From Dipylidium caninum (Eukaryota > Platyhelminthes > Cestoda > Cyclophyllidea > Dipylidiidae), in the NCBI GenBank assembly GCA_017562135.1, contig QEYB01000180.1, positions 1 to 64,000 of the forward strand: a stretch of DNA of 64,000 nt. The letters are read 5' to 3'. Below the pieces are notes generated by a model. That model was not told where the DNA came from. It did not search any database and saw only the letters and a program-made list of their open reading frames with translations. Shown here piece by piece: positions 49,601 through 61,500 of this stretch (the stretch's first letter is position 1; each line of letters begins with the position of its first letter). The translations under genes and the position numbers were made by a program.

Positions 49601-51984
49601 CCACAAACCCGGGCTGAAAGAGGCCTGGTTGCGCCAGCCCTTAATGGACCAAACAGGTTGTGTGTCAACTGCACACTTCCCAACCCGTCTGCATCGCAAA
49701 AAGACCAGCTCCCAAACTGCATCAGGCGATAACGGGGCATTCTGACACTTAGTTGAAAGGAAAAACACCCAAGTGGGGAGCGAGTGTTTACAAAACCGTG
49801 GACCAGGTTGAAATGTGTGTACAAAGCACAGAACGGTACAGCGAAAAGAATTACCAAATTGCAGCTCCTGTGAACTCCTCGCGTAATGTGCGAGCTACGT
49901 GTAAGAATTCGCGCAAGCCGAGTTGCACTCAGCACTTACCGCCATGGCCGAAGTGGTTGAGAGCAAGTTGGCTGAGTTGTGTGGCCAACGAAATATCCTC
50001 GAGGATGGCCGGGTTGACCGACTGGGCAGAGACCTGGCTGCCAAAAGGTAGCTGTTCGGACTGCGGGTCACCAATGACTTGCTTCCTGAGAGTCGAATCC
50101 GATTCGGTTGTTGCTTGTTCTTTCGTGTTTACGTCAGTCAAATTTGCGCAAGTTTCTGGCACCGATGAAGTAGCAACTTTGGACAAGCCCGTGCCACTGA
50201 CCGGAATTTCCGATATATTTTTTTTCCCACTTTCAAGCTCCTTAAAGTAGTTATAATTAGTTGCGGCGCCGTTGCTGTTGCCACCGTCAGGTACCCGGAC
50301 GCTACTTGACGCTCGACTGGTGGGTCTACTGCCACCGTCTGTCAACTCGTACACGTATTTGGCCGCGGAGACCAAATTCTGGTCCAAAACCTGGTCCTGA
50401 CCTGTCCGTGAGGATGGAGGAAGCGCTGGTGGATAGGACATGAACTCGTTTGCGCCTGTACTTGATGAAATGCTTGTTAAGTTTAAAAAGTTTGGCGGAT
50501 TCGTGCACGAAGTTGTTGGGATTTCGTTGAGACGGTTAGTGGAGTCATGATATGAGCTCTCCAGCGATGAATTTACTTGACTAGAATTGTCTCGGAAAAA
50601 GTTCTTCTCTGCCTGAAACTCCGAACCGTTGCGCATCTCGGTGTCGATGAACGCGGTGTGACCATATTTTTGCAAAAACCGCTCATAGGCACTTCTATTA
50701 TTTCGCAGATAACTTTGTTGGAGACGTCCGTCAAAAGGACTGCTGAGTAAACTGGGGTTATCCAGAGACCCATCCGTCGTGAAGCCGTTGGACTCGGTGC
50801 ATTGATCGGTGTGGGAACTGCCTCCGGGGGAGTAATAGCCGTTGTTAGAGTTTGGCGAATCAGCCCCCGTAGGAGAGCGATAGATAGTCGAACCGAGATG
50901 GTCTTCGAACCAAATGCTGCATTATTTGATCGCCTACAAGGCACGCTTCTGTAGGTACTTCAGTGGCACCCGAGATTTCCAATTCCCGATTGTCAAGATG
51001 ACGCCCGGTCTCCGATACCGATAGTCTTGATTTAATGCCAACTCCACAGTCTTTCCCCCTTTGTAGAAGTATGCTTTGTGCACCGGTGGTGTTAGCGTTG
51101 GCAACGTCGGTTTCAACTAAAATAAAGGTATGCGGTGTGGTTACAATTTAATTGCGCGCGCCTGGCGATGAATGAAGCTTCTGATTGGGTGCCTTTGATC
51201 GGTGCGCTTGTGTGTTTACGCGCACGGAGCACACACACACACACGCACACCGCGGTGCGTGCAGGTCTCAACCAGCCCGTTCCGGCGCGAGTGCACAGCA
51301 GAGCCTCTGCCGGAGTTGGCTGTGTGTGCAGCCCTCGCCTATGAATCATCACGTTGATGCCGTTGGGTTAAAGTGCAAAAAGAACAGAAAAAACCCCTGT
51401 TTTGGAGAGTTTTAACCCACAGTGTATCCAAATAAGCTTACAACAAAGTTGTATAAGCTTATGATGGGTATTAAACTGGACCGCGAAACGCGTTGCTCGG
51501 TGTTTCGCGGGGGGTCTCAATACGGCCGCGGAAGCCGTCTGACTCGCCGTTTCCCCTCTTGACCAGACGGTGACAGGTTAGTGTAAGCGGCCTGAAGCCG
51601 ATCAGTGGACGCACCCGACCGTAAGACACCCGCAGGAAGTGTGGTGCCGAAATTGACTAAACTCGCACCCGAAATAGGCCGTCAAAATGGCCTTCATAGT
51701 TTGTGCTCTTCGGTAAGGTTAATGTGAAAGCCGTTGTCGAAAAGTGTAAGACTTCCTTTAAAGCATTAATTCACTAGGAACAGTGCAAAAAAGATTAGAA
51801 TAAATGATCCTAAGTAATGCGCCGCGACAATAACTAGGGGGGGGGGGCGGTTTTGGAACAAAGTATGAATGAAGGACTCACTGTTAACGCGAAGCGAGAA
51901 ATTTCTGCCAGCCGATATCGCCGGATCTTCTAACAGCAATCTTTGAGTATTTTCATTCATTGTCCAGGCACCGTTTAGGCCCAT
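46677..51984 (-). CDS. CPEB1: Cytoplasmic polyadenylation element-binding protein, CPEB1/Orb type
   Basis: CPEB binds U-rich elements in 3' UTRs and controls poly(A) length and translation. Exons: 51984-51882 (tentative first), 50902-49940 (acceptor could be 50916), 49491-48799, 48725-48337, 47505-47310 and 46963-46677, joining in frame to about 876 residues. The N-terminal two thirds are Ser/Asn/Gln-rich and poorly conserved. From about residue 597: [15 protein letters not shown]1 with [10 protein letters not shown] and GYCYLLFE; the linker [14 protein letters not shown]2 with [22 protein letters not shown] and [27 protein letters not shown]; then the ZZ zinc-binding domain ([18 protein letters not shown]). 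GGVPWD and the RWSG lead-in place it with CPEB1/Orb rather than CPEB2-4. The RRM and ZZ exons are firm. The first exon and start (ATG at 51984; another Met at 51960) are inferred from a strong donor A|GTGAGT and phase. Confidence 0.92.
51229..51250. repeat. Short (CA)n microsatellite
   Basis: About 11 CA units with one interruption, in the inferred first CPEB intron. Confidence 0.9.
51432..51510. repeat. Pair of adjacent hairpin-forming inverted repeats
   Basis: First hairpin: ATAAGCTTACAAC at 51432-51444 pairs with GTTGTATAAGCTTAT at 51448-51462 around a 3-base loop, with a 2-base bulge. Second: CCGCGAAAC at 51481-51489 pairs perfectly with GTTTCGCGG at 51502-51510 around a 12-base loop. 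Both lie in the inferred first intron of CPEB. They match no RNA class I know. Confidence 0.6.
51834..51849. repeat. Poly-G tract
   Basis: A homopolymer run of about eleven G just inside the first CPEB intron (poly-C on the transcribed minus strand). It is likely unstable in replication and sequencing. Confidence 0.85.
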
Positions 51985-52140
51985 CGTGGGACTCGATCTC
52001 CTCACTGACGTATGCGAATCCAAGAACCGACCGACACTGCAACCAGCGGGAAACTGACTAGCATGCGATTAATGTTCTTCACTATGGCACTTTGAACTCT
52101 AATCGTCAGTTTAAAAGGCACGAGGCGCGAGCACGCATTC

Positions 52141-52168
52141 GATCAGAGGAAATCGATGACCTCTGATC
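52141..52168. repeat. 9-bp perfect inverted repeat
   Basis: GATCAGAGG and CCTCTGATC flank a 10-base spacer that includes ATCGAT. It could form a small hairpin or be a dyad protein-binding site. Confidence 0.5.
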
Positions 52169-52395
52169 AGAGTTCAGGGTATGTGCGCGTCCTGGATTGG
52201 ACACCGCCAAGGCCGTTGTGCGGCGGTCGAATGGAAAGTTTGGAGATTGGCTGACTGCACTTAAGTGCATTCATGCAAGTCAATTCCGTCTGTACATTTC
52301 AAGCGATAAAAAGAGAACGCAAAATAAGAAGCGCCTTTTAATTCGCAAACACGTATGCGATTTCGCAATTTCTGAGAAGGGATATTTGGCGTATG

Positions 52396-52417
52396 TGGAC
52401 CTCTGTGGGGAGGTCCA
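52396..52417. repeat. 8-bp perfect hairpin
   Basis: TGGACCTC and GAGGTCCA are separated by a 6-base loop (TGTGGG). No neighbouring feature explains it. Confidence 0.5.
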
Positions 52418-52727
52418 TTTATAAGGATTTTGGGCCACATAACCCACTGGGGTGAGCGAATCGTGAAACGAATTGCTGCATTACTCCAAAGTTAGATTTG
52501 GTACAATGCGGAGGACAATTAGTTCTCGCATTTTGCTCATTAACACGTATTTTTATGTACAGAGAATGTCTTGAAAGGATGACGGCGAAGACTTGAAATT
52601 AACTTCAGGCCGAATGGAGCACAATTTCCATGGTATTCGTGTTAATAAAAGGTAGCCTCTCAACCTATTCGTTGTCACTCATTCAAGTTGGCAAACATAT
52701 CTTTGCAAGTGATAAAATCTCTCTAAG

Positions 52728-52746
52728 GTGTGTGTGTGTGTGTGTG
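52728..52746. repeat. Short (GT)n microsatellite
   Basis: About nine GT units, uninterrupted. Confidence 0.9.
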
Positions 52747-55377
52747 GACTCTGAGAGCGGCGTGTAACGCGTCCAGAATTCCAGTTTTCGTTGGCAAAGT
52801 GACCTGCAACTCCTAGACACCCAATGCCATCGGTGATTGTGTAGAGCTAACCACGACCGCAGACCGCGACTCATCATCATCACCAACAGCGAGTCCACGG
52901 TGCGCGTAGATGCATGTGAAACGCCTGAAAGCCGCTCGGACGTGCTAATATGGACGAAGCTACACTCTCTCTCTTCAGACCTGAAAGCGATTCGTGAAGA
53001 GACTTTTACGCATCTGTACGAAAGCCTGCGGTAGCCGAAAAGACGCCTGCTGGCGGGTGAACGTGCATGTACTTGGAAGGGGGGCCTGGTTTTCAAGTAG
53101 CCAACTTACTAGGACCGAAAAAGTTGCCAAATGCATTCACTGGAACATGTGATTTGTCCTGAACGTTTCACCTGCCGTGTATTTGATGTGGCAGTTACTC
53201 TTGTCAATGTCGATTAATGCGAGAACGAATGCGATTAGCCGATAGGCACCCGTGGTTGACACGAGCCAGCTTTCTGCGGTAATCGTATTAAACGAAGTAG
53301 GAGGTGGCAGGCCACGGAAACGGAACGATACTGAGGGTGTGATTATGGCACTGCGAAATGCCTATCACCCTTATGCACTTTTGGCCACTACGACAACCCT
53401 GAACCTGCAACGAGCATGGCAAACTCGTCTTCCCCGTGCGCCAACTACCAACTCTTGACACGCCCGCCCACATGCTTCTGCGCTTGGAGTGACCGGTGCA
53501 GGTGAGTCACGTAGTCGTACCATATTTATAATAAAACACAATAGTGAAATGCCAATACGCTTCGGACTGTCAACCAGGAAGGTGTAGAGCCTTGGTCGAT
53601 CCTAGTAGGGGCTGTGGGGCCGCAAATAATTTGGGGGCACTGACTCGCGGCACGAAGTGGGGTCTGCGTCCAAGCAAGATGTGGATTTTGGAGCCTGAGT
53701 CTCCTCAGCTCTCCTCCTGGCCCTCCGTGTAACGGCAGAGCCTGCGCATCACCACCACGAGGCGCTATTTGTGCACATAAGCGTTTGCTCCGTGCCACTA
53801 ACGGCGTTGGATGACTTGAAGCGGCTTTCCGCGGCTCTGAGAGCACAGGTGGCGGTCTCGCCTTCTTTATCGTGGATCGTGCACTATGGAAATGTCGGGA
53901 GGCTCGATGATTCCCTACGATGAAGATGAATGTTATATCCTCACTCAATTCCTCTAATTTCTACCTATTGTAGATACTGAAAGCCATTAGACATTGAAGG
54001 TAAAGTGACACCTCTGATGCATGGTGCTTTTACACACCTCCTTAATTATTTGTCGTAATTGAATAACTGCGAAGTCCTCCAGTTCATCCCATTTCCAACG
54101 AATCAATGCGTTCGCGTTAAAGTTGCTCCATAACGCCCTCGTATGCGACATTTCACCTCTTAAAGCATATCCACTCTCATTACTAAAACACTCGATGCCT
54201 CTCTACCGATGCAATCCACTTTATTTGTCTCTCCCGTTCTAATGACATAACTGCTCTAGTTCCATCTTCCCCTGCTCGGCGAATGCCTGGAGCCTTAGTG
54301 CCAGGACCGCAAGAATCGAATGAGTTACAAGTTTAGCATTTATCGAATTAATAATGTGTACTTCTGAGGAAGGCTGCTTTTGGTTCCGTCACGCCCCACT
54401 CCACTGTAACATGCGTTGTGAGTTCGCTCAAAATGAAGACCAGCAAACCCTATTTGACCTGTTCAGGAGGTGACCGGCTTGTCGAAACACACTGGCACAG
54501 TGAGAATCGTGCACCCCAAGCACGTCGGTGTTTCAGGAGAAGTGCTTATTCTGGGGAGTTGGGGTGTTGTTTATGGGCTCGCACCTTTGACCTTGAGGAG
54601 TTGTCGCCATCGGACTAGGTTGTAAGGTGTTGGAGACGTTGTAGTGAGATGCGGGTTTCGGGAAAACTCGTGGATGGCCGTTTCGGCAAACGGAGTAACC
54701 TTCATTATCGTAGGGCACACCCAGAAGCCCGCATTTATCCATCACAGAATTCGTCTTGTCTCATTCGTATTAATTGGTTACTTTTATACTGTGAGACAAA
54801 CGCTGACCACCTTTGCGATAAGCTGAAGGCATCAGGCTCGTTCCACACATGTACCATCTAACCTTGAGGTGCAAATAGCGTCGAGTGTGGGTCCACATTC
54901 CGCCTCAGCATTAGGTGAATCAGGCGATGTAAGGCCTGGTTGGGGCTGCGCTAAGTTCACTCAGAGACGCGGTCGCGGCACACGGCAATCGTCAATGTCA
55001 CCTCAGAGCATGACAAGAGGCAGCAGTGGCTTCAGTCGAGATCAATGTAGGCATGGCGGCGTCAAAGGGAATCAGAACACTGGGGCAGCGTGGCGAAAAC
55101 GCGATGGGCCGTGAGTCCATACCCTCGCCTAGGTTAGAGATTAGGCATTATAAGGATTTTGCGTGATGCTCCTTCCTCACACTTAAGTGCGTTTAATTAA
55201 AAAAACTTAGGACAACCTCGTGATTATCTCAACTTCAATAGACGCAGTGAGTGAAATTCTGGCAAGAAGAACTTTAATCTAAAGTACATAAGACCAAACG
55301 CCTTGACGAGAAACTTAGACAAGTTGATAGAAGTTAACATTCATCGCCACCGAATAAAACTATCCGCAGTCCTAACC

Positions 55378-55502
55378 TCCTCCTCCTCCTCCTCCTCCTC
55401 CTCCTCCTCCTCCTCCTCCTCCTCCTCCTCCTCCTCCTCCTCCTCCTCCTCCTCCTCCTCCTCCTCCTCCTCCTCCTCCTCCTCCTCCTCCTCCTCCTCC
55501 TC

Positions 55503-55535
<33 letters not shown>
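55378..55535. repeat. (TCC)50 triplet microsatellite with poly-C end
   Basis: Fifty perfect TCC units (55378-55527) run into about eight further C. The minus strand is therefore (GGA)50, an uninterrupted purine tract. Homopurine-homopyrimidine mirror repeats of this length can adopt triplex or GGA-type quadruplex structures. Open frames giving poly-Ser, poly-Arg or poly-Glu are artefacts of the repeat. Confidence 0.98.
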
Positions 55536-55689
55536 GGAATCATTTACACGAAAGCGCCAAAATGACATTTTTTGTTTCCACTGTGTGCGTATGTGTGTGC
55601 GCTCGTTCGCGCTCGGGTGTGTGCGTGTGTGTGTGGTCACCCGAATCACTTGTTTACTGATCGAAAGTGAATGGCGTGCAAATCGATAA

Positions 55690-55960
55690 CGTCGACGTGC
55701 GGTGAGCGGCGCGGCAGGCAGCGTGGGTGGCCTCATTCGGGGACGGCGACGGGGCCGGCGGCGCCTGCGGCTGCGGCTGCGGCTGCACCACCGCATCGCG
55801 GGCGCCAACAAGGCGGGCAATTCCCCAGTGGAACTCTGCTGCCACCGCACTCCGATTGTCAGCTCGGAGGACCGACGCGGTGCCCTTTTCCCTGCTCCAC
55901 ATTCTCGGTCGGTAGGACGTGGGGGAGGGCGGGCGGGGGCGTGGGGCGTTTAGTCAATAT
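55690..55960. promoter_or_regulatory. CpG-rich block, possible promoter
   Basis: About 270 bases rich in CpG and GGC/GCG triplets, distinct from its surroundings and bordering the (TCC)50 tract by about 150 bases. It has open frames on both strands from its composition, none with a family match. It could be a promoter for CPEB (minus strand) or an unrecognised transcript. The assignment is inferred only from base composition and position. Confidence 0.3.
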
Positions 55961-58539
55961 GACAATCAAGAGAACGGGCAAACGTCGAAAAAGTACAACC
56001 CATTAGTAACGCCATTAATTGGTGGTCCGCCTTCCATTCCCAATAAAAACCTTCTGCGGATGTTTAGTCGAAAAGCAGGTTCCAGGAGGACTCGCTGGAA
56101 TGGAATGATCACATGATTTCAGAGCCGAGGTGCTTCGGAGACCCGGGTGATGGGAATTGGTTGATAAGCAAGCCCTGACGTATTTGCTCACATTCCGGAA
56201 TAAAAGGCAAATGCTTTAGTCTAACGACCCCAAAAACGTGTCATGAAATTAGCAGGTCTTTTAGAAGTAGTGAACAGTGTGGTAAAAAATTCTTTTGAAA
56301 AATCCTTCGCCAATTACATCACCTAGCCGCAATTATCTTGTTTCGACATATTCTATTACACTCAGCCTGCGATTTGCTTTGTGTGTTGCAACACCTCCCT
56401 AACGAAATGGCCACTTTGGCAGTCTATATACCACCGCGCCTCCGGCCACCTCGTTCCTATTATTTTCCGTTGGCGCTCGTGCATGTAATTGCGCTTTAGA
56501 TCACACTTCCCGACCATATGCATCGCCAGAGTTGGTTTTGTTTGACAAGTTTCTCCCAGCACCTTCTTGATTTTAAGCTCACGTAGCAGACACCGGGAAG
56601 CAGAGACGGAGGAAATGGCGTGATCTCGACCGGGGCACAGAGTAGCAGGCCCGCGGTTGTCTCCGCGACACCTCCTTTATCGATTATGGCTGAAATGAGA
56701 CATGTGACTGTCAGCACCCGCCACGCACCAACGCTGACTGCATACCACGCATTTTCCACATCAAAAGGTGCCATCAGGAGACTGTTACGAGGCGCAGATT
56801 TGCTTACTTACACTGGGCTGGTATCTTCACGATCTCCAACGTATCTCTCGCCCTTCGTGGCAGCAGCGCATCTGCCCAACCAGCGAAAAGTCTCGTTCCC
56901 CAAAATGCCTTCTCCTGTCTCCTAGAGGCATTTGGTAACCCCCCATAAATGTTATTTCTGGAGAGGTACTGATTCCCGAGTCTCGATACTACTTGCTGCT
57001 GAGTTGTGAATGCCAGTGCCATTTTTTAAGGGAAAGTTAAAAATCTTTCAAGTATTTGTTTGACAACTTTAGCGATGTGCACGTCGGAATCGTGGCACGG
57101 ACACGTTTACCCTGGTGTGGCGGGAGGCGGTGGGCGTCTCATGCCCAGCCACCCCGATATTTCAGGTGTCGGCGCCAAATGTTTCCAAGCCCATTCGAGA
57201 GGGCGGAGTTTTTGTCCTATTTTACTAGAAATTACTTTGGAAGACATCTAGCAAAGAACTTTGCGTTGTTAAGACGGCGGAAAACTGCCACTGCTGGCTC
57301 CGGATTCGCACGTGTAAAAGGTTGATTGAGCAACGAGGCGGCACAGACCCCCCCTTGTCTAACCTTAGAGTTGCACCGAAAGCGGGGGGGGAGGGGGAGG
57401 CGATGCCGTTGACTACGGCCCGACCACTGAGATTTGATGTTGTATGCGGCGAGTTGACACAGGAGCGGGAACACTGGCCCACACGTAGACCAGATCGCCT
57501 TCAACGAGGGAAGCCCAGGAAGCACATGCCAGTTGGTTGACTAACTGGAATCGATCAGAGCCGATCACCAAGCGACGCAAGTGCCAGTGCGAAAATCGAT
57601 TACGCGCTCACATGTGCACAGGCCTAGGACGGGATTTCTTTATGAGGAAGGCCTCGGGGATCGGCCCAAAGTGCAGGGACAACATAGTGCTGCAATTCAC
57701 GACTGTCATCTTGCGTTTTGACTGCACTAATCATGTCATTTAAGGGCGCCCACAACTTTGCCACGTGTCGACAAAGGCAAGAAGCTTCTACATCAGCATG
57801 AGTCCAGAGCAGCAACAGCCTCCATACCTGACACACACTGAAAATGTGAGCTCATTTTGCCGAAACTGCTAACATCCATGCATGTGCTCACCGATGCACT
57901 GTGCGTAGCTCCACCGAATTACACAAGACAATCGCGAGTTCTCAAACGACGTCAAGAGGTTGTAAGACTGGCTGCCAGGCCATTCCCATCCTAATGGGAA
58001 AATCAGACCGCAGATAAAAACGTCCGGATGTCGCCATGGAGGAATGGACGCACTGCTTCTCCCCAAATACGATCTGGGGTCACAAGTGATTATGATTGAG
58101 GAGGGAAATTGCAACAGAGCATGACAGTGGCGTGGAACAAAGATTATCCAGCATATATGCACAAATTATTGCCTTGCGATGGAATGTGGAATACGAGCAA
58201 GTCCAGCATACCAGTTAGGCTACTAATATCGCGTCCTCAAATGTGACGGTCGGTAACCTTCCAAGGTGATCTCAGGCTCGATTGTCCTGGCGTCACATTC
58301 TGCATTCACACCAATGTAACTAACCTTCACAAAGGTCCAAACAAACGCCACCGCCATATACAACAGAGCAGCTGATACATACCAAGTGTTGGATAGCAAA
58401 CTCACGAATTTATTAGATGAGATCATCAGGGTCGCGATCAACCACGATTATCAGTTTGACTGTGGAAGAAGTCAAAATAATGCACTTGAAATTTGGGTAT
58501 TTTATAAAGAGGATTAATGTAAAAGAAATAAAAAGAAAA

Positions 58540-61500
58540 TCACGAAGGCAGTTGGGCGCGAATACGTCCAACGTGATCGGCTGTAGCCCGGTCTGTCTTG
58601 ATTAGAAGACGTTGGATCAGATAAAGCATAGGTTCAGATCGCTCTTGAGTTGCTAGATTTATTGCTTCCTGATTTTGCCTACAAAATAATGAAATATTCA
58701 CCGCTGTAGATCTCATTGCATCACTATACTCCGGGCAGGAGCAAATGAAAAATTAAGGTGAGGGGAATTGGCTCGAGCCTACCCTATCAGTATGAGGGAG
58801 CGTATCTTCTGCTCCAAAGGCAATTTTGTGATTATGTCGGTCGCCTGTTGTTGGCGCCCGGCGTCCACGTAAACCTTAACAATCACCTGCAAAGCAGAGA
58901 TCAACTACTACTCAAGCGATACCAGTACACGTGAATATAAATGACGCTGATGCTTACATCTAGTGGAACTGCTGGGCGCTTGGCAAAGGCCATTTTCTCG
59001 ATGTCAGTCCAGGCTGCAGCGGCATTGGCGGATAGCGCCAGACCTACGAGGCGTAAGTAGGCGACCCTCTTCTCGGGAATTTTAAACTCGCGGCGTACCT
59101 GGTCGGCCAGACGCTCTGCGAGCTGGGAGGCGGCAGCGACGAGGCGGGTGTAAGTGGCGTTGACGGAGGAGCCTTGCCACCGGAAGGCAGCTGCCTCCAG
59201 CACACGCGGCAATACGTGCGAATTCGGCGCGCGGTCGTCCAACCGAAAGTACGGCGCAGTTATCTGCTGTTCTTCAAGACGCCTGTGGAAATTTATCAAT
59301 TTCGCTGCTTCTTCACACGACTGTGGAGCGGAAAAAGGTAGACGCGCATGAACAATGTCAATGGATGAACAGTTCCTCGTCCACTTAATCCACCCCTTTA
59401 AAGAATCACGCATGAGTGGCATCGTTGTGCCATAATCTTAGGCAATATTCTCTTACTTGTGAGAGAAAGTCCGCCCTCATCTGTTGGTAAGAATCTTTTG
59501 CCTTCAATAGCATGGAAGAACGGTAAGCAGGATCCTAAACGTCAAACAGGAATCATTTAACAAATTGAAATTGCTTGCACATCAAAAAATTGGCTCACGA
59601 GGAGATAAATCCTGCTGCTAAGTGTTTAGTTGATATAGTAAATTTTTCACGGAACGTCGCAAATGAAATGCGACACGCTGCTCTGGGCTGACCCATCCTA
59701 ATAAGACAAGATCAGTATTCTCAACAGACTCACAGTCGACCAAATTTTTCTTGGCAAATTCGGCGCTTAAAACCTTCGTAAAGCTGTCCATTAATGTCAA
59801 GATCTTAACTTTAATAACAATTTTGTTCACTTCCGATTTTTCGTCTTCAATGTCAAAACAGTGAAACAAGATCGTGGATTAAAGCTTATCAAAAAAAATT
59901 TTTAAAACATTTAGTCATTATAACTACAGATGCTTCATTTACGCATCTTTATGTTTCCCTGAATATAATGCAAAAAAGTTTCAGGGGAATTATAAGTGTA
60001 GTTTAAAAGTGCAAATAACTGAAATACTTGACCTAGGCATTTCACTTCATATATGGAATAAGAAAGCCTTTTTTGTTAATTATTAAACGGAGCATGACAA
60101 AAAAATGAAACACATTTTGGAGATACGGCTTCTTAGGGCAGAGCCAAATACTTCATGAATATATTCTAAAACTAAAAGAAACAGAAGGTGCACGACGCCC
60201 CGAGATCCTCAGGCATATAATATTTGAAAGTAGAGGACAATAATGCAACAGAAACAATATCTCAAATGTTAACCGAAGTGGTCGCCGTCGAAAGAATGGG
60301 TGTAAATAGAGTTTTACAGCAATTTCAGAATGGTTTGAGCGAAAACAGCGAACTTGACCTTGGACGCGAAGGCTTCGATGACGGTCCGCTGAATAGCCAA
60401 GGAGGGATCATCCTCTTGTTGGAGAGCGGCGAGAGTCTGAGAAACGAGCTTGCCCCTAGGTTGACGCGATGTGAGACCACTATCACTGCCATCTCCGTCC
60501 GCTCCTTCAAGATATTGACGATAGAGGGCGAGGGCGATAGGGTGTTGTCGCAGAAGAAGACTAAGCGCAGTGGGCTCCAGGCGTGCCTCCCCCTCTTGTA
60601 GAGGTTGCAATACACCAGCCAAAAGTAAGTCCATATCGCCCGACTGCACTGCCCGAGTCAGCGCGAGGTCGTATCGGCGCAGCCGCATTAGCAGTGCTAC
60701 CTGGGCTGACACTCGCGGCTCAAGTTCCAGCAGACGTTCCGCCAAAGTAAGCTGACCACACTTGATCGCTGTCTCTGCCACTGCCGCGAAAGACACGCTC
60801 CCAAAGCCATCAGATCGACCACCACAACGATCTATTATCTTGAGCAGACTGGACAAGAGCGCACTGTTGCTCGCATCAGAACTAACCGACTGTGCCGGTC
60901 GATTTTTCACCCAGTGCCGGAGAATACGCGTCATGCCTGTGGTCCTTACCTGCGATGTCGGGTTAAGGTTTTTGGTACAGATTTTCACGATGAAATAGCT
61001 ACTATTGACCGGTCTAATTTAAGGCGAAAGTTAAGAAATATTTGAAATGCGATAAGGGCAACAGTGCATAAAATGAAGTCGAGTATGGATAAAACAACCT
61101 CCACGAAGCATAGATGATACCTGGATATATTCAGGGATTTTCGAGGGCAGTTTTTGATAGACTCGGACCAGCTCAATAGCGAGAGGGTAGTGCTTTCTTG
61201 CAAGCAGACGGCTCAGAAGATTTAAGGGACCGAGAGACTCAAACTGCTTCCATGTGAGTGCCATACCAATCCAATCCACTGCTATGCTGTTCAGCAGACG
61301 CAAGGTTGTGGTGATTTGAACCGTCATTTCAGACCTTAATTTCAAAACTATGTACATCACAACTTGATGGGATTTGTCTATTGCTTATTCAATGAGGACT
61401 ACTTATCAGCTTTAATTTCTGAAATGTATGTTCAGAAGACGACATCTAAAGAAACTCACAGACTGTCCAGCATGCTGCAGTCGAGATCCTTAGCGCCAGC

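Larger units (their letters stand above)
51985..58539. other. Long intergenic region upstream of CPEB, downstream of VPS16
   Basis: No recognisable coding exon on either strand. It holds a (GT)n tract at 52728-52746, hairpins at 52141-52168 and 52396-52417, the (TCC)50 tract at 55378-55535 and a CpG-rich block at about 55690-55960. As CPEB is read on the minus strand, its promoter and any 5'-UTR exons should lie here; the CpG-rich block is the most promoter-like part, about 3.7 kb upstream of the inferred start. That role is inference. Confidence 0.5.

Noticed and set aside
50917..51116. Basic 60-codon frame upstream of a CPEB exon, joinable through a 21-base intron
   Set aside because: The phase would fit, but a 21-base intron is shorter than any other here and the sequence has no CPEB similarity; exon 51984-51882 is a better partner.
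53526..53948. 140-codon open frame on the minus strand
   Set aside because: No recognisable domain, no splice partners, and overlapping plus-strand frames of similar quality.
55334..55850. Long open frames giving poly-Ser, poly-Arg or poly-Glu
   Set aside because: They exist only because a (TCC)50 tract has no stop codon in any frame; no conserved protein sequence flanks it.
59618..59869. Open frame inside another VPS16 intron
   Set aside because: Exons on either side cover the alignment with only a few residues unaccounted for, and this translation does not resemble VPS16.
60224..60601. Plus-strand open frame over VPS16
   Set aside because: It lies opposite a large, well-aligned VPS16 exon and its intron.
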